The translations under genes were made by a program, and so were the position numbers. 64,000 bases of DNA from Calliphora vicina. Taxonomy: Eukaryota > Arthropoda > Insecta > Diptera > Calliphoridae. Below, one piece after another: positions 1 to 10,851 of this stretch (the first letter of the stretch is position 1; every line of letters begins with the position of its first letter). The stretch is taken from assembly GCF_958450345.1 (NCBI RefSeq), contig NC_088783.1, positions 100,497,302 to 100,561,301 of the forward strand, given 5' to 3'. The notes under the pieces are model-generated. The model was not told the origin of the DNA. It did not search any database and saw nothing but the letters and a program-made list of their open reading frames with translations.

Positions 1-515
1 AATTGTGGTTTTTGGAAACACCGTCTGTATACGGTCTTAGTCATTTAGTTGAACAAAATTTAACTATTCTGTTTAATCTTCTTTACTAATAAGTTAGAAA
101 AATTGTCTTAAAAAGTAAGCTTTCATGATTGAGTGATTATAAAATAGCAGATTTGATGTTGTCAATTGAAAATGATGTTGATTTCAAAGATACTGATGAA
201 GATTTCGATGACGATATTGAAGATCCAGATTATCAATGTGATGCAATTATGCCAGAATATAGTGCAATTATAGCAGTAGCTAGTAGTTCCAGTTTAAACG
301 GAATGAACTCAAAGCAAAAACCATCCACAAAATCGTGTAAATATTGTAAAAAAAATCTGATACACGTACGTTTTGATCTAAGTGTAATATTCACTTATAT
401 TTTTGAAAAGCAAAAAAATTGCTTTAAAGAATAACATATAGGCTATAAAAATTAAGTTTTTTATCCTGTTTTAAGCAATAATTTGAATTAAAATTGATAA
501 TTTTTGAAATTATAT
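1..515 (+). other. Unassigned flank with a short acidic reading frame
   Basis: The only notable feature is a frame at 129-434 that opens with TTG rather than ATG. It encodes 101 residues: a very acidic start (runs of D and E at residues 17-34) and a CKYCKK motif near residue 70. I do not recognise it. The acidic start and later Cys pair could suit a decayed transposase N-terminus or a first exon, but nothing confirms translation. The DNA to the right is interrupted by a hAT element. Confidence 0.25.
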
Positions 516-523
516 ATAATAAC

Positions 524-2084
524 CAGGGCAACAAAAAATATGCAATATCATATTTTTAGCTGTGCGTCGTATAAACATATGAGTTAGTTTTATATCCGTT
601 TCAGAAAATTTTAAGAATTTTGGCATCGATTTGTTACTGCATATTTTTGCATATTTTGCTCTTTACTGCATATTTTTGCATATTTTTTGCGTTTTATAGC
701 ATATTTTTGCATATTTAACTCATAACTGCATATTTTGTTGCATATTTTCTTTTATTTTTCATTATTTTATTTTCTTGATATAATTTTATTGTTTGTATTG
801 TAATTTTTCATTTCTATATTTTACTATTTTTTTGAGGTCCAATGATAATTGGCCTAAGCTACTTAAATACAAAAATAGAGTACCCATAATCGACTTATCT
901 TCATAGAATTTTCGTTGACTTAAGGGTGCTTAGTTTCCATATATTTCAATTAAATTAAAAATATACACACACAAATATTAAAATTTAACAAATAGTAAAA
1001 ATACGTAAAAAATTAAAAGAAAATTCCAAAATTGTATGTTATTATGGGCAACTTCATAACAAATTTTTGGATAAATTTAAAAGAAGGAATTTAAGGCAGC
1101 TTGAGACAGTTATGGTTGGGCATTAATAATTTACCACTAATGTAAAATTGAATAAGTATTCAACAGATGTTCAGAATATTAAGATCCATCGAAAATTTCG
1201 CGTTCAAAACCCATTGATATATGTATTTACATAACTTGTAAAAAAAAAGTTATTAAGAAATCATTAAAAAACAATATACGTGGATATCGATAGACGATAC
1301 AATGGATAAGAAAGGAATTTTGAGTCCCAATGATAAAACTTGAATAAAAAGTTTTTTTTTATATTTTTTTAATTGCAGTCATTCCACTATTGTATGGCTT
1401 TTTTATAATTCTATTTAAATTTTAGAAGCCGTATTCAGATATTAATCTAGATACATGATGAATGCTCCAAAATCCATTGCAATTTTTACCATAAAATGAC
1501 ACAGGCTATTCATAGAGTTTTTGAAACATTATTTAAATGGTAAAAAAATTTTTAAAGCTTCATATAGAATTGAAACATTTCGAGAAATTGATTGGGTACA
1601 TCCTCAGTAGGGATCCTATAAACATTGGGACACATGGATTGAGAAAGTAAAATATTATGCCACTAATTACCAAAAAAAAGTTTGAAGTATTAGGCAGTTT
1701 AAAAGATGAGACAAATCAATTGATTAAGATTGTCTAAGAAACTCGGAAATCTAAAACAAAGATTTAGTTTAAAAATTTTAAAACTTAAGTAAACACATAG
1801 TAATTTATTGCTAAATATAATAAAATGAATTGAATCAAACTATTTTCATGTAGTGCCAAATTCACTAAAATCTAAATTTAATCCTATAATAACCAATTTT
1901 AATTTAAGAGCTCAATATTTTATTTACTTCATATATATATTTTTAATGAAATTTTGAAATCAAACAATAACCAACTATTTTTAAGTGCATATTTTTTATA
2001 TTTTAATAGCATATTTTTCGTTTTTAAGTGCATATTTTATACGCATAAAACACTTTTTTTTAGAGCATATTTTTGGTTGACCTG
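524..2084 (+). mobile_element. Decayed hAT-family DNA transposon
   Basis: An exact 8-bp target duplication ATAATAAC lies at 516-523 and 2085-2092. The ends form an imperfect inverted repeat: CAGGGCAACAAAAAATATGC on the left, and CAGGTCAACCAAAAATATGC when the right end is read in reverse. Both sides carry many copies of the word GCATATTTTT (540-740 and 1985-2075), as expected of subterminal transposase sites. The interior holds broken plus-strand hAT transposase pieces: KMTQAIHRVFET near 1495-1530 and HWDTWIEKVKYYATNY near 1623-1670, followed by a frameshift in an A-run. Those motifs match the TRWGTW region of hAT transposases. Nothing is intact. Confidence 0.82.
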
Positions 2085-3480
2085 ATAATAACTCTTTTAC
2101 ACTTTTTGTTTCGTTAAACCACTGACACGGTATATAGACGGTCTTTCTCTTTTTGCTTTCCAGGAGCATTTTTTTTGGCAAATAGACTTCAAATTCTTGT
2201 TTATCAGCCCAAAAACATACTAGAACCAAAATTATTTTAGCATTATTACATGTATTTAAGGGTTAATAATAGAAAAGAAACTAAACAAAATTATTGTTTG
2301 AAATCTTTTTTGCTCTCAAGTCTGGGCAACTTCGCACGACTCTCTGATGTCGTGTATAACTCGTATGGAAACGCTAGCTAGCAATTGAACATGTCGTTCT
2401 GTTCCGTTCCCTGTATATGTGACGAAAAGATTGAGATTTTCATAACCTTTAATCCTTTTACATGAAAATAGCAAATATTTTTGTTTTAAAAAACTCATGA
2501 AAAATCGAAAACGGCGAAATTGTTCAGATTTATTGCTTTATCGATCATAAAAATCGATTGATTTTTTTCGGATTCGCTTATTTTCACAAAATTTTAGTTT
2601 TTTGTTTGATATACACAAAATTGAGTAGTTAATGTTCTTCTTTTTAATTATTAAATTTTTCACATTTTCCCCATGCTATGTACAAATTTTTTCTTATATA
2701 TTGTGTTTCAATCGGCTAGTAGTTTCGGAGTTATAATAAATTGAAGCAAAAAATATATTTTTTACGTGAAAATAGCAATTTTTATTTTGAAATATATGTA
2801 CAATATAAATTTTTTCAAAGTATTGTTACCTATGGCCTTTTCCTTTTCACATCTTTCTGTATGGATTCCTCGCCAAAAGAACTGTTCATCTTTTGAGGCC
2901 AAGAACGAATCAAGCCAATAAATATCCGTTTTTGTACAAGTTACGAGCTTTACAAAGCCTTGCAAACCAAAGGTGGTCAGCTTTGATAAACTGTATCTTA
3001 TATTGTGTTCTAACATTTCTAAAAGCTTATGTCCTCCTGTACGATTTGTTTGTACATCATTTTACAATCGGACCAGTAGTTTAGAATAGACATATTTATT
3101 ACCACTATTGTGCAGGATTTTAACGAAATTATCAAGGATTTTGGGACCAGCATATTCCAGGAGACTATAGTTGTTTAGGTTGCAAACTTTTAGTAATAAC
3201 TTCATTAAACGAATTACACTATTTTTTAAAAGCGTTAGAATCTATTGTTTCCTTTTTCTGTGCCACTTTCCTGGAAGTATATATTGTTTGCACCAAACTC
3301 TTCATTTTGCCTTCGACATATGCACTACGTGCATCTTATTTAAATACCATGTTTGTTTGTTTTATTTTTATAACAATTTCGGAAAGCTTAGATTGACACT
3401 TTGTTTTACATTATTTTATTTGATCGAAGCTGTTTTTTATTTTATTTTAAAATTTGAAAATAAATAAAATTAGTTTTAGT
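2085..3480. other. Non-genic sequence with a dispersed repeat
   Basis: No gene could be supported. A frame at 1996-2229 (minus) runs through the hAT end and is not credible as a whole. The stretch 2459-2790 is a dispersed repeat: its segments recur at 34139-34310, including the phrase AGTAGTTTCGGAGTTATAA and the ACGTGAAAATAGCAATTTT block. The minus-strand frame at 2762-3016 (84 codons) has no recognisable domain. Part of 3100-3528 may be the LTR of the gag relic that follows. Confidence 0.4.
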
Positions 3481-3528
3481 TTTGTTATAAAATTCAAGAA
3501 CATATAACACGCATTTATTTTCCAAAAC

Positions 3529-4310
3529 TGGTGACCCCGACAATAACTGAACCTGCAAAACGATAGACCAGTAACTCGAAGTGTTGCAGGAGCTCAAGCA
3601 TCTCGTGCAGAAAATGAGAATAATGTTGACGACAATGAAGAATTTGTGGAAGCACCTCAATACGTCAATTTCGAAAATCCTTCTCCTGGAATTATTTCAT
3701 ACTCATCGAATATGCAACTACCAAAACTTCAATTATATTCTTTAAACAACATTGAGCCATGGTTTATTCGTTTGGATGCGTTTTTCAAGTTACAAAATAT
3801 CACTAACGATAGCGAACTATTCAGCATTACTATTATTCATTTGGATGAGTGTCTGTATGATGAAGCTTTTGAAATTATAACCAATCCACCATCGAATAAA
3901 GAATTTATCACTCTAAAAGAAGGAATTTTAAATAAATGTTAATCCTCATCAATATCACGTTTAGAGCAATTAGCTTCCCGTATACAGTTGGGTGATACCA
4001 AACTAAGTCATTTGTTAACTAAACTACAATGTACCAATGTAACGCCAGACAAGAACATAATTCGTGATTTTTGTTTACAATGTTTACCTTCAACAACTCA
4101 TGCGGTTTTAGCAGTTATGATAAGTCAGAATTGTCACTGGTTGCTGATGAAATCGGTGATTCGTTAAGAAATAGCAACAACGGGATAGCCGAAATTTCTG
4201 AGGAGCAGTTAATAAACATCTGTTAAAGTTGGAAAAATCTAACTCACGCATTGAAAAATCATTGAGAACTTTATCTTTACCAAATCAACAGAGCACTGTT
4301 CATTTTTAAT
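3529..4310 (+). mobile_element. Ty3/gypsy retrotransposon relic: primer site and broken gag
   Basis: TGGTGACCCCGAC at 3529-3541 complements the 3' end of tRNA-Trp, the primer known for the CsRn1/Kabuki clade of Ty3/gypsy elements. About 10 bp later an open frame (from ~3550) encodes a gag matrix/capsid-like segment. Its signature is LPKLQLYSLNNIEPWFIRL, then spaced F, IT, L and NPP residues, a pattern common to invertebrate gypsy gag. A TAA at 3940-3942 interrupts it, but the same frame continues with a LASRIQLGDTKLSHLL-type segment to about 4170, then decays. No protease, reverse transcriptase or integrase follows. The upstream LTR is not clearly bounded. Confidence 0.7.
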
Positions 4311-4584
4311 TTTATGCTCAAATTATGTTATTTTTAGTATTTTCTTTCTTAATAAATATCTCTAAAGTTTGACGACCTGTATTTTTGTCAATATTTTTCC
4401 CGAAGTTATACGGACTAAATTAACGAACCTATATATGATTCACATCATGATCAAAAATATTGTAAACTTGTGTAATTCAACGATGATAGCCTATATACAT
4501 AAAGGACTATTTTTGAATGTCTTATAAAATATGCTGCTCTAGATTAAGTACCAACACTATTGCAATGACAAACTGAAGTTATTC

Positions 4585-5269
4585 TACAGGGTGGTTCATT
4601 TACTAGGATCTTTAAAAATCATATGCTATTTTGACACTGATCGATTTTTTATATTCGAACCAAAATGAGTGCTGTATTGCCCAAACATATTTGTCAACAG
4701 CTAGCGCAGAGTGGCTGAAATTCAACAGGATGGCGCTCCATGTTACACAGTTCATTAGACAATCTATCTTTTGCGTTCTATGTTCGGTAATCGTGTTATC
4801 AGCCGTCTTTATTAGCGATGTCAATTGGCCGCCTCTGAGCTGCGATTTGACCCCTTTAAGTTATTTCTTGTGGGATGCCGTTAAAGGCCGATACTATGCG
4901 AGTAATAAAGAAATTATCCACACCTTTAAGGCTAAAATTGTCCGAGCCAATCCTGAGATAGAACCAGAAACCCTCAACAAAGTCTTAGAAAATTGGACTG
5001 ACAGCGTAAGCTATTACGAAGCCAGCCATTCCCACGACAGCCGGTTCTACGCACCGGAATGACCCGAGTTCACTCGGCCTAGGGCTGTCAACTCAGCAAA
5101 CACTGCTGCTACAACAACAACAACGAAGCCAGTCGCGGCAGCCATATGAATGTTCCATAAATAATGGAAATATTTGGTTTTTCTAATAAAGCCGTAATAT
5201 ACCAAAAAAAATATGTTTAGTTCATTTTAATTTTTAAAAAGAACTTTGTAAATGGACCGACCTCTTGTA
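4585..5269 (+). mobile_element. Internally deleted mariner-type element with transposase C-terminus
   Basis: TA dinucleotides at 4585-4586 and 5268-5269 bound inverted ends related to GGTGGTTCATTTAC and GGTCGGTCCATTTAC. The plus strand keeps the C-terminal third of a mariner-family transposase: SCDLTPLSYFLWDAVKGRYY, containing the conserved PxDxxPxxxFLW-like block, then a helical tail ending in YEASRGSHMN. The DDE core is missing or unrecognisable and there are no intact catalytic residues. The final codons are interrupted by a 97-bp retroposon. The element sits in the long third intron of the WD40 gene. Confidence 0.75.
5026..5122 (+). mobile_element. Short retroposon ending in (CAA)n
   Basis: A 97-bp insertion splits the mariner transposase frame. 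The 10-bp direct repeat ACGAAGCCAG lies at 5016-5025 and 5123-5132, and removing one copy plus the insert restores the transposase reading. The insert ends in ACAACAACAACAAC. This combination (short body, simple-repeat tail, ~10-bp duplication) indicates target-primed reverse transcription, so it is a SINE or a heavily 5'-truncated LINE tail. The family was not identified. Confidence 0.75.
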
Positions 5270-5487
5270 TGTTCTCTGAAAACATTGCTTAAACGGCCGC
5301 CTCAGAAACTATTTATGGCTATAGATGCTATATATTCCTTAATGGACACGCCCTGCGAATTGCAATACAAAAAACAGTAATTATTTTAGTTAAATCACTG
5401 TTTTTTATGAAAAATATATTCCTTAGGATTAAAAAAATAACCACACACTGAAAAATGGGTTTAAATGAATATTTAACAATAATTTAC

Positions 5488-6455
5488 CTGTGCGGCGCCC
5501 ACGCAATGCCGTTGACGCACGCTCTATGATTGCTCAGTCTTGCAACAGGTGTACAAGGAACACGAACGTCTAATATTATTACTTCACATGAGTCCATAGC
5601 AACGGTGGCTAAATAATTTGGATCTTGTTTGTTCCAAGCCAAACGTAGTAAAGCTGTATGTGTGGGATCCTTAAATAAATTCAATAACAAACGATTATAT
5701 ATTTATATAATGATAATTTTGATATTATTTACCTCATAGATAATTGTTGAATGTTCCAAATGTCTCAAATCAAACATACGAACGGAACCATCTGCACCCA
5801 CGGAAGCAAACATATCACGTCCTCCACCAGCCCTTGAAAATGCTATATCGTACACCTCCTTATCGTGGGCAATTAATTGTGTTTTCACATGACCCGCAAC
5901 ATAAACACGACCATGTGGTTGACCTGTTTCCAGACCCCATATGGTGCATGTTGTGTCAATTGATGAAGTCCCCACTAAATTTGGATCCACTTCATTCCAG
6001 TCAAACGATGTTAAGGGTGCACAGAAATCGCTGTTTTTATTATTATTGAGTACACATTCTAATCGTGTGTCTGGTTCGCCAGCACGCCAAACGCGCAAAT
6101 AATCACCGCTTGTGGCCAGTAAATCGGGATATATTCCCTTTGAATCGGGTATCCACATAATTTTTGTAGTTGGATATGGATGATCGAATGTGCTTAACAA
6201 AGAATAAACATATTATGTTGTTAAATAAGTATTTTATGGATTTGTGGGATTTTATTCTACTCACCTTTTAGCACTGAATTCACTTGTGTCCTCATCCAGA
6301 CTTATAATTTGAACTTTATTATTGTATTCTTCAATAAAACTTCCTAGAGCTAAACGAAATCTCTTATCTGGACGTACGCTCCAATTCATGGAGTACAATG
6401 GCCATGGCGCCAAGTATTTGTAGATTTCTTTTCGTTTTCCGGCGGTAGCAGACAT
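5488..6455 (-). CDS. wap: WD40-repeat protein DCAF7/Wings apart (3' end beyond window)
   Basis: This is the orthologue of human DCAF7 (WDR68/HAN11) and Drosophila Wings apart, a WD40 propeller that acts as a kinase scaffold and a substrate receptor for CUL4-DDB1. Exons on the minus strand: 6455-6265, 6192-5733 and 5669-5488. Each junction has GT...AG ends, and the frame is continuous (191 + 460 + 182 bp, 277 codons plus 2 bases). Recognisable blocks include GKRKEIYKYLAPW, NWSVRPDKRFRLALGSF, FDHPYPTTKIMWIPDSKG, NNNKNSDFCAPLTSFDWNEV, SSIDTTCTIWGLETGQ, LIAHDKEVYDIAFSRAGGG, GADGSVRMFDLRHLEHSTII and NHRACVNGIAWAPH. The start ATG gives the expected N-terminus. Exon 3 ends at a GTAAAT donor; the remaining ~65 residues do not occur between 5487 and 1, so intron 3 exceeds 5.4 kb. 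Introns 1 and 2 are only 72 and 63 bp. Confidence 0.96.
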
Positions 6456-7045
6456 AACTGTATTATGTTGGAAAGAAAAACAAATGATTTATGATTTTGT
6501 ATATCTAAGTGTAATTGATTAGAACTAAAAAATAATGCATTAATCTTAAAAAAAATATATCTATCGTCATTACTCGAACAAATTATATTTAAATGATGAT
6601 TCAATTTTATCTCACACATACATAGGAAATACGGTTTTCAAAAGGCAATTTTTATAGCAAATTGACACAAAATAAAATCGGTTCGTAGGCCAATCGATAT
6701 ATCTTGCCAAATTAACACACCTTTTGACTGGCGAATTTCTTTACGAATTGTATACTTTTTTATAGTGCCATCTATGATATTTTTCTATTTAACTATATTT
6801 CGTTTCTATACAAATTTTGGTTTATTGTACAATAATACAAAAGAGTCATATATGATTATTACAGTGAAAATTGCAATGTTCCTCACCAAATTAAAACATC
6901 TGTCAATTAATATCGTAAAATAATAGAATCAGGCCTGCTAATCTTCTTATATTATTTATAATATATCTTATTATTTAAATCTATTATTAAACCTTAATGA
7001 AGCGGGCGAGACAAGCACAAAAAAAACGTTTAAAGTGACTACCCT
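6456..7045. other. Upstream region of the WD40 gene
   Basis: This AT-rich sequence lies upstream of the minus-strand start codon. It presumably contains the 5' UTR and promoter, but no TATA box, initiator or splice site could be fixed confidently. No other coding potential was seen. Confidence 0.4.
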
Positions 7046-7053
7046 CTAGATTA

Positions 7054-7996
7054 TTTAGTAGGGTATGCAATTAATCGTGCAAATAATTAATCGGGGTTTA
7101 GATTTAATCGGTTAATATTAAATTATTCGATTAACCGAATAATTTATATTTTAATTTTAAATTGAAAAGAAAAACATGAATTTTGTATACTTATATAAGC
7201 ATTTTGTTACTAAAAAGAACAAAAACATAAAAAACAAACAAAACATAATTGCCCAATTCACAATTGATGTCGTAGTGTTGTAGCATTGTATATCGTAAAT
7301 ATTTTTCAAACTAATTTTTCGAAACAAAAACAAAACATTAATAAAAAAAATTACGACATACAACGATACAACGCTACGACACCAATTGTGAATTGGGCAA
7401 ATAATTCAACAAAACAATAAATAAAAATATACACATGTGAGTTCATTTTTTAGATTTTAAGGGGATCTTCTAAAATAATCTTTTAAAAAAAGAATGTAAT
7501 TTAAATGCTATAATTTTAAACGATTTTTTTTTAAGTTTTAATTAAACTTGACTTGTAAAAACTATTTCACTGATTGTAGATTTAGAAAAATCGAAAATAA
7601 GGCACGATAAAAAGTATCCAATTTCTCAGTTCTTTTTTTAGTTTTTTCTAAGCATATTTTTTAGATTTTGAATACTTTAATAGTATCGTTAAGTTCTGAT
7701 TAAAGACTCGTTTCAGTAATGTCTTTAGTTTCGTCTATTACCATGTCGTCCTTCAACTCATTATCACAAAGTTCATCATAGAATATTCTAGAAAAAAATG
7801 TCATTTCCAAATTCCTTAGTTTCAGTTTCCGTACTATACTTCAAAAAACTATTGCTAAAAGGGAATGTTCACGAGTTAAGAAATTAAATTTTAAAAAATA
7901 ATTCTGTATAAAGTGCAAAAAAGAGACATTTCGGTTAATCGGTTAATCAATCGAACAGTTAACCGACAAAAATTAATCGGTTAACCGATTAACACT
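7054..7996. mobile_element. hAT-like non-autonomous element with AATCGGTTAACC words
   Basis: CTAGATTA occurs at 7046-7053 and 7997-8004, a possible 8-bp target duplication. Both ends are packed with ATTAATCGG, TCGGTTAA and AACCGATT words (7062-7145 and 7930-7993), giving inverted pairing between the ends. There is no transposase. A smaller hairpin MITE is nested at 7249-7400. The terminal bases themselves match poorly, so the exact ends are uncertain. Confidence 0.55.
7249..7400. mobile_element. 152-bp hairpin MITE
   Basis: The first and last ~50 bp are near-perfect inverted copies. The left starts TTGCCCAATTCACAATTG; the right, read in reverse, starts the same way. Both continue through TGTCGTAG and GTTGTA blocks. 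The A/T-rich loop has no coding potential. The target duplication is ambiguous (AAT or TAA). Confidence 0.7.
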
Positions 7997-8239
7997 CTAG
8001 ATTACTAAGATGTACTTGAGTGATAATTGACTTCACTACAAGAGTCAGCCAAGTGATCAGACATTAGTGACAATTACTGCATCTAAGAGATACATCGGCT
8101 ACTTGTAAAACTGGTGCTTTACTAATACATTCTCATCACTTAGGTTTCTGACAACTGAGTTATTTATTGACGGGAGAGTTTCCGATCTATGTGTATTTAT
8201 GAATGGTTTGAAAGTTTAGTTAATTAACTACATATTTGG

Positions 8240-8703
8240 TCCTCTTTACCTGGAAATGGAGAGTTTCAATGAACTGATTTTATCAGGGGGAGACAATTAT
8301 TTAGGTATCTTTCTTGATAGCAAATTACCATGGAAAATAAATACTCGGGAGATATTAAATAAGGGCCTTAATGCCTATTATACTTGCAGGAACTCCATTG
8401 GCAAGAATTGGGGTTTGCGACCAAGTATGGAGGCAATGAGGAAGAGTAGTTATAGGATTATACTCAACAAAGCTCAAATGTTCGCATGGCTAGGTGCCAT
8501 TGGCAGCACCCAACAGGCTACCTACTGAGAACTATGTTGAGAGTATGGAGTGAAACCAATGCGGAAACGTCACACTATAATATTGCACAGAATAATATTT
8601 CCACGGGAATCTCTGATCATACGTTCGCGACCTTTAACTTCGGTGTCTCACCCCCAGTAGGGATGCAGTTTTCACTGATGGCTCCAAGATGAACTCTGAT
8701 ACA
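8240..8703 (+). pseudogene. LINE reverse-transcriptase C-terminal and RNase H fragment
   Basis: Two overlapping frames carry a decayed non-LTR retrotransposon polyprotein. The first has YLGIFLDSKLPWK, YTCRNSIGKNWGLRPS and LNKAQMFAWLGAIGS, which resemble the thumb/connector region of Jockey/I/LOA-type LINEs. After a frameshift, FTDGSKMNSD near 8657-8695 marks the start of an RNase H domain. Large internal deletions and frameshifts make it non-functional. It runs directly into a minisatellite made from the same RNase H sequence. Confidence 0.7.
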
Positions 8704-9074
8704 CAGGGGCCGGTGTTTATATGGTCGACAACGCTATTAAATGACAGTACTCTACTCAATCAGATTGTGTTGGGTACTAGGGCACTGTATCATACAGGGG
8801 CCGGTGTTTATATGGTCGACAACGCTATTAAATGACAGTACTCTACTCAATCTGATTGTGTTGGGTACCAGGGCACTGTATCATACAGGGGTCGGTGTTT
8901 ATATGGTCGACAACGCTATTAAATGACAGTACTCTACTCAATCAGATTGTGTTGGGTACCAGGGCACTGTATCATACAGGGGCCGGTGTTTATATGGTCG
9001 ACAACGCTATTAAATGACAGTACTCTACTCAATCTGTTTGTGTTGGGTACCAGGGCACTGTATCATACAGGGAA
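8704..9074 (+). repeat. Minisatellite, four 91-bp units
   Basis: Unit starts (CAGGGG) fall at 8704, 8795, 8886 and 8977, with a fifth partial start at 9068, an exact 91-bp period. Units differ by only a few substitutions (for example ACTAG versus ACCAG, and GGCCGG versus GGTCGG). Each begins with GGGGCCGGTGTTTATATGG, which encodes the GAGVYMVDN stretch of the adjacent LINE RNase H domain. The array therefore arose by tandem duplication of a LINE fragment. The frames crossing it are artefacts. Confidence 0.9.
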
Positions 9075-9083
9075 ATGAGTAGA

Positions 9084-9165
9084 GTTTTTCAAGGGAATCC
9101 GTATCCGAATTCCGCAATATTATCAATCCCGGGAAATTGTGCGATAATTCCCGGGAATTATTTTC
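9084..9165. repeat. Fragment of a CCCGGGAATT-type hAT MITE
   Basis: TAGAGTTTTTCAAGGGAATC followed by CCCGGGAAATT and TTCCCGGGAATTA resembles the left end of the element at 28560-29231. No matching right end was found, so it is treated as a truncated relative. Confidence 0.45.
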
Positions 9166-9308
9166 TATAGTTTTATTTCATATTTTATGAACTTGACTTT
9201 CTCTAAAAGATCTTAAAGCTCCAAAACAAATGCAGAATATTCATACAACAAAAAAGATAGACCAAATAGACCAATAACATGTTCATTATACAAGTTATTC
9301 CAAAAACT

Positions 9309-9601
9309 GAGGGCTGTCACAGAATTCAATTCCGATCGAAAGTGGAATTATTTTAGTATTTAGCTTTAAAAAATTTTTTTGGAAAAAACCACCAATTGAA
9401 TTTAGTTTAATATTATTGGGTTTTCTTCAAGTTTTAACATATTTAATTTTTGATTTAATAAGCAAAACATTGTCAATTAAAAAAATAAAATATTTATTTT
9501 TTTGCGAATTTCATTTCATTTCATTCAGAATTAATTGGAATAAAACGAAGGAAATGGAAATTGAATACATTCCGATACAAATGAGAATGGTGATAGGTTT
9601 G
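9309..9601. mobile_element. Diverged MITE, GGCCTGTCACA family
   Basis: The left end GGGCTGTCACAGAATTC and the following CCGATCGAAAGTGGAATTA match the left end of the element at 21373-21730. The right end TGATAGGTTTG is a mutated TGACAGGCCTG. There is no coding capacity; the frame at 9416-9628 is incidental. Confidence 0.55.
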
Positions 9602-10851
9602 TATATAAACAAAATTAGAAATGTGTGAGTTTATCTCATTATATTCAATTTTTATTGGATTTTTTTTATTTGTATCCAATTACATATAACCAAAACTAGG
9701 GAATTGGAAGTAAGACCTCCTATTTGTCACTACTACAGGCTAATATTTGAAAGATTCCGTGACTCCACCAACCAATCTTTGAATAGTAGGACACATATTG
9801 CGAAGTGTCCAAGGACTTTTTGCCAAAACTGAATGCAAAGGCCTGTAATCTCAGTAATTTCTAGTAAAAGAGATAATGGGTAACTTAATTATATTATGTG
9901 CAGATGCCCGAGACTACAGTTATATGGCGTTTTCTTTCTGGCATAAATGATGCCTTTATTCAGCATTTTACACTTCTTTGTGTTATTTTAAGAAAAATAT
10001 TCTTTGGTAGGTATAATGTGTTCTTTTCAAATAGTGTTGCCCTTAAATAACGAAAATATGCTACATGTTTCACCCAAAAGTTTTAACACTTTTAAACAGC
10101 TTTTCTTGTTACTGTTTTGATTAAAAGTGTAAAAATGGAAGCAAAAAGTATAGTTCTAAAAACTACATAACAGAACATCTCGTAAATGATCGTTCTATTG
10201 TGATCGTTAAAATTATAAGACATTATGAGGATATGGGTAAACATTATTAAATGGTACAAAATATGTTGGCAACATTTTGGGAAAAGAAAGCACCAATAGA
10301 CTTAAATGGCAGGGTATTAGATATCTAGATGAACTTGGGAGTGTTGATGGATGTAAATTGGTTAACATACTAGGCTTTAGCAGGGGAATAAGTGGGTTAT
10401 TTTAAGGATATTCTACGGTGAATTCAAATCTGTAACGACTTTCATGCAGATTTGGCTTTTCTTTTTGTTTCTCCTTTTACTATCTCTAAGACAGCACCTT
10501 TATTCTTCATTCTTTTCTTTGTATCCCTTTTTTAGGCACGGCATACTTTCTCTCTGTATCTGTCTCTTGAAGGGAATCTCAAACAAAATTTAAACTAAAA
10601 TATACATAAATATTTATAAAAAAAAATCAATTTAAAAATATTTACATAATATATAACAATATGAGTATTGTGGTGCTAATTTTTTTACCTCAACTGTACA
10701 TATTTACTTTACAGTAATGCATGAAATAACAATAACTGTTTAATGAGAAATGCAGCAAAAAAACCATTGTCAATTCCCAAAAATTTTAGCAGCGCAACTA
10801 CTAAAACGTAAATTATAGTTTCATGAATATTTCTATTTTTATATCTACCTA
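9602..10851. other. Unassigned intergenic sequence
   Basis: No open frame of note, no RNA gene and no clear terminal repeats. Some of 9720-9960 could be further LINE decay, but no domain is recognisable. Confidence 0.35.

Noticed and set aside
1996..2229. 77-codon minus-strand frame
   Set aside because: It starts in host flank and continues through the target duplication into the hAT end, so it cannot be an old conserved gene as read.
3171..3660. Frames of 98 and 72 codons upstream of the gag relic
   Set aside because: T-rich sequence gives Phe/Leu/Cys-rich translations on one strand; position suggests LTR rather than gene.
5744..6049. Plus-strand 101-codon frame
   Set aside because: It is antisense to exon 2 of the WD40 gene and has no similarity of its own.
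8704..9074. CRISPR-like regularly spaced repeats
   Set aside because: The units are contiguous 91-bp tandem copies without distinct spacers, in a eukaryotic genome; they derive from a LINE.
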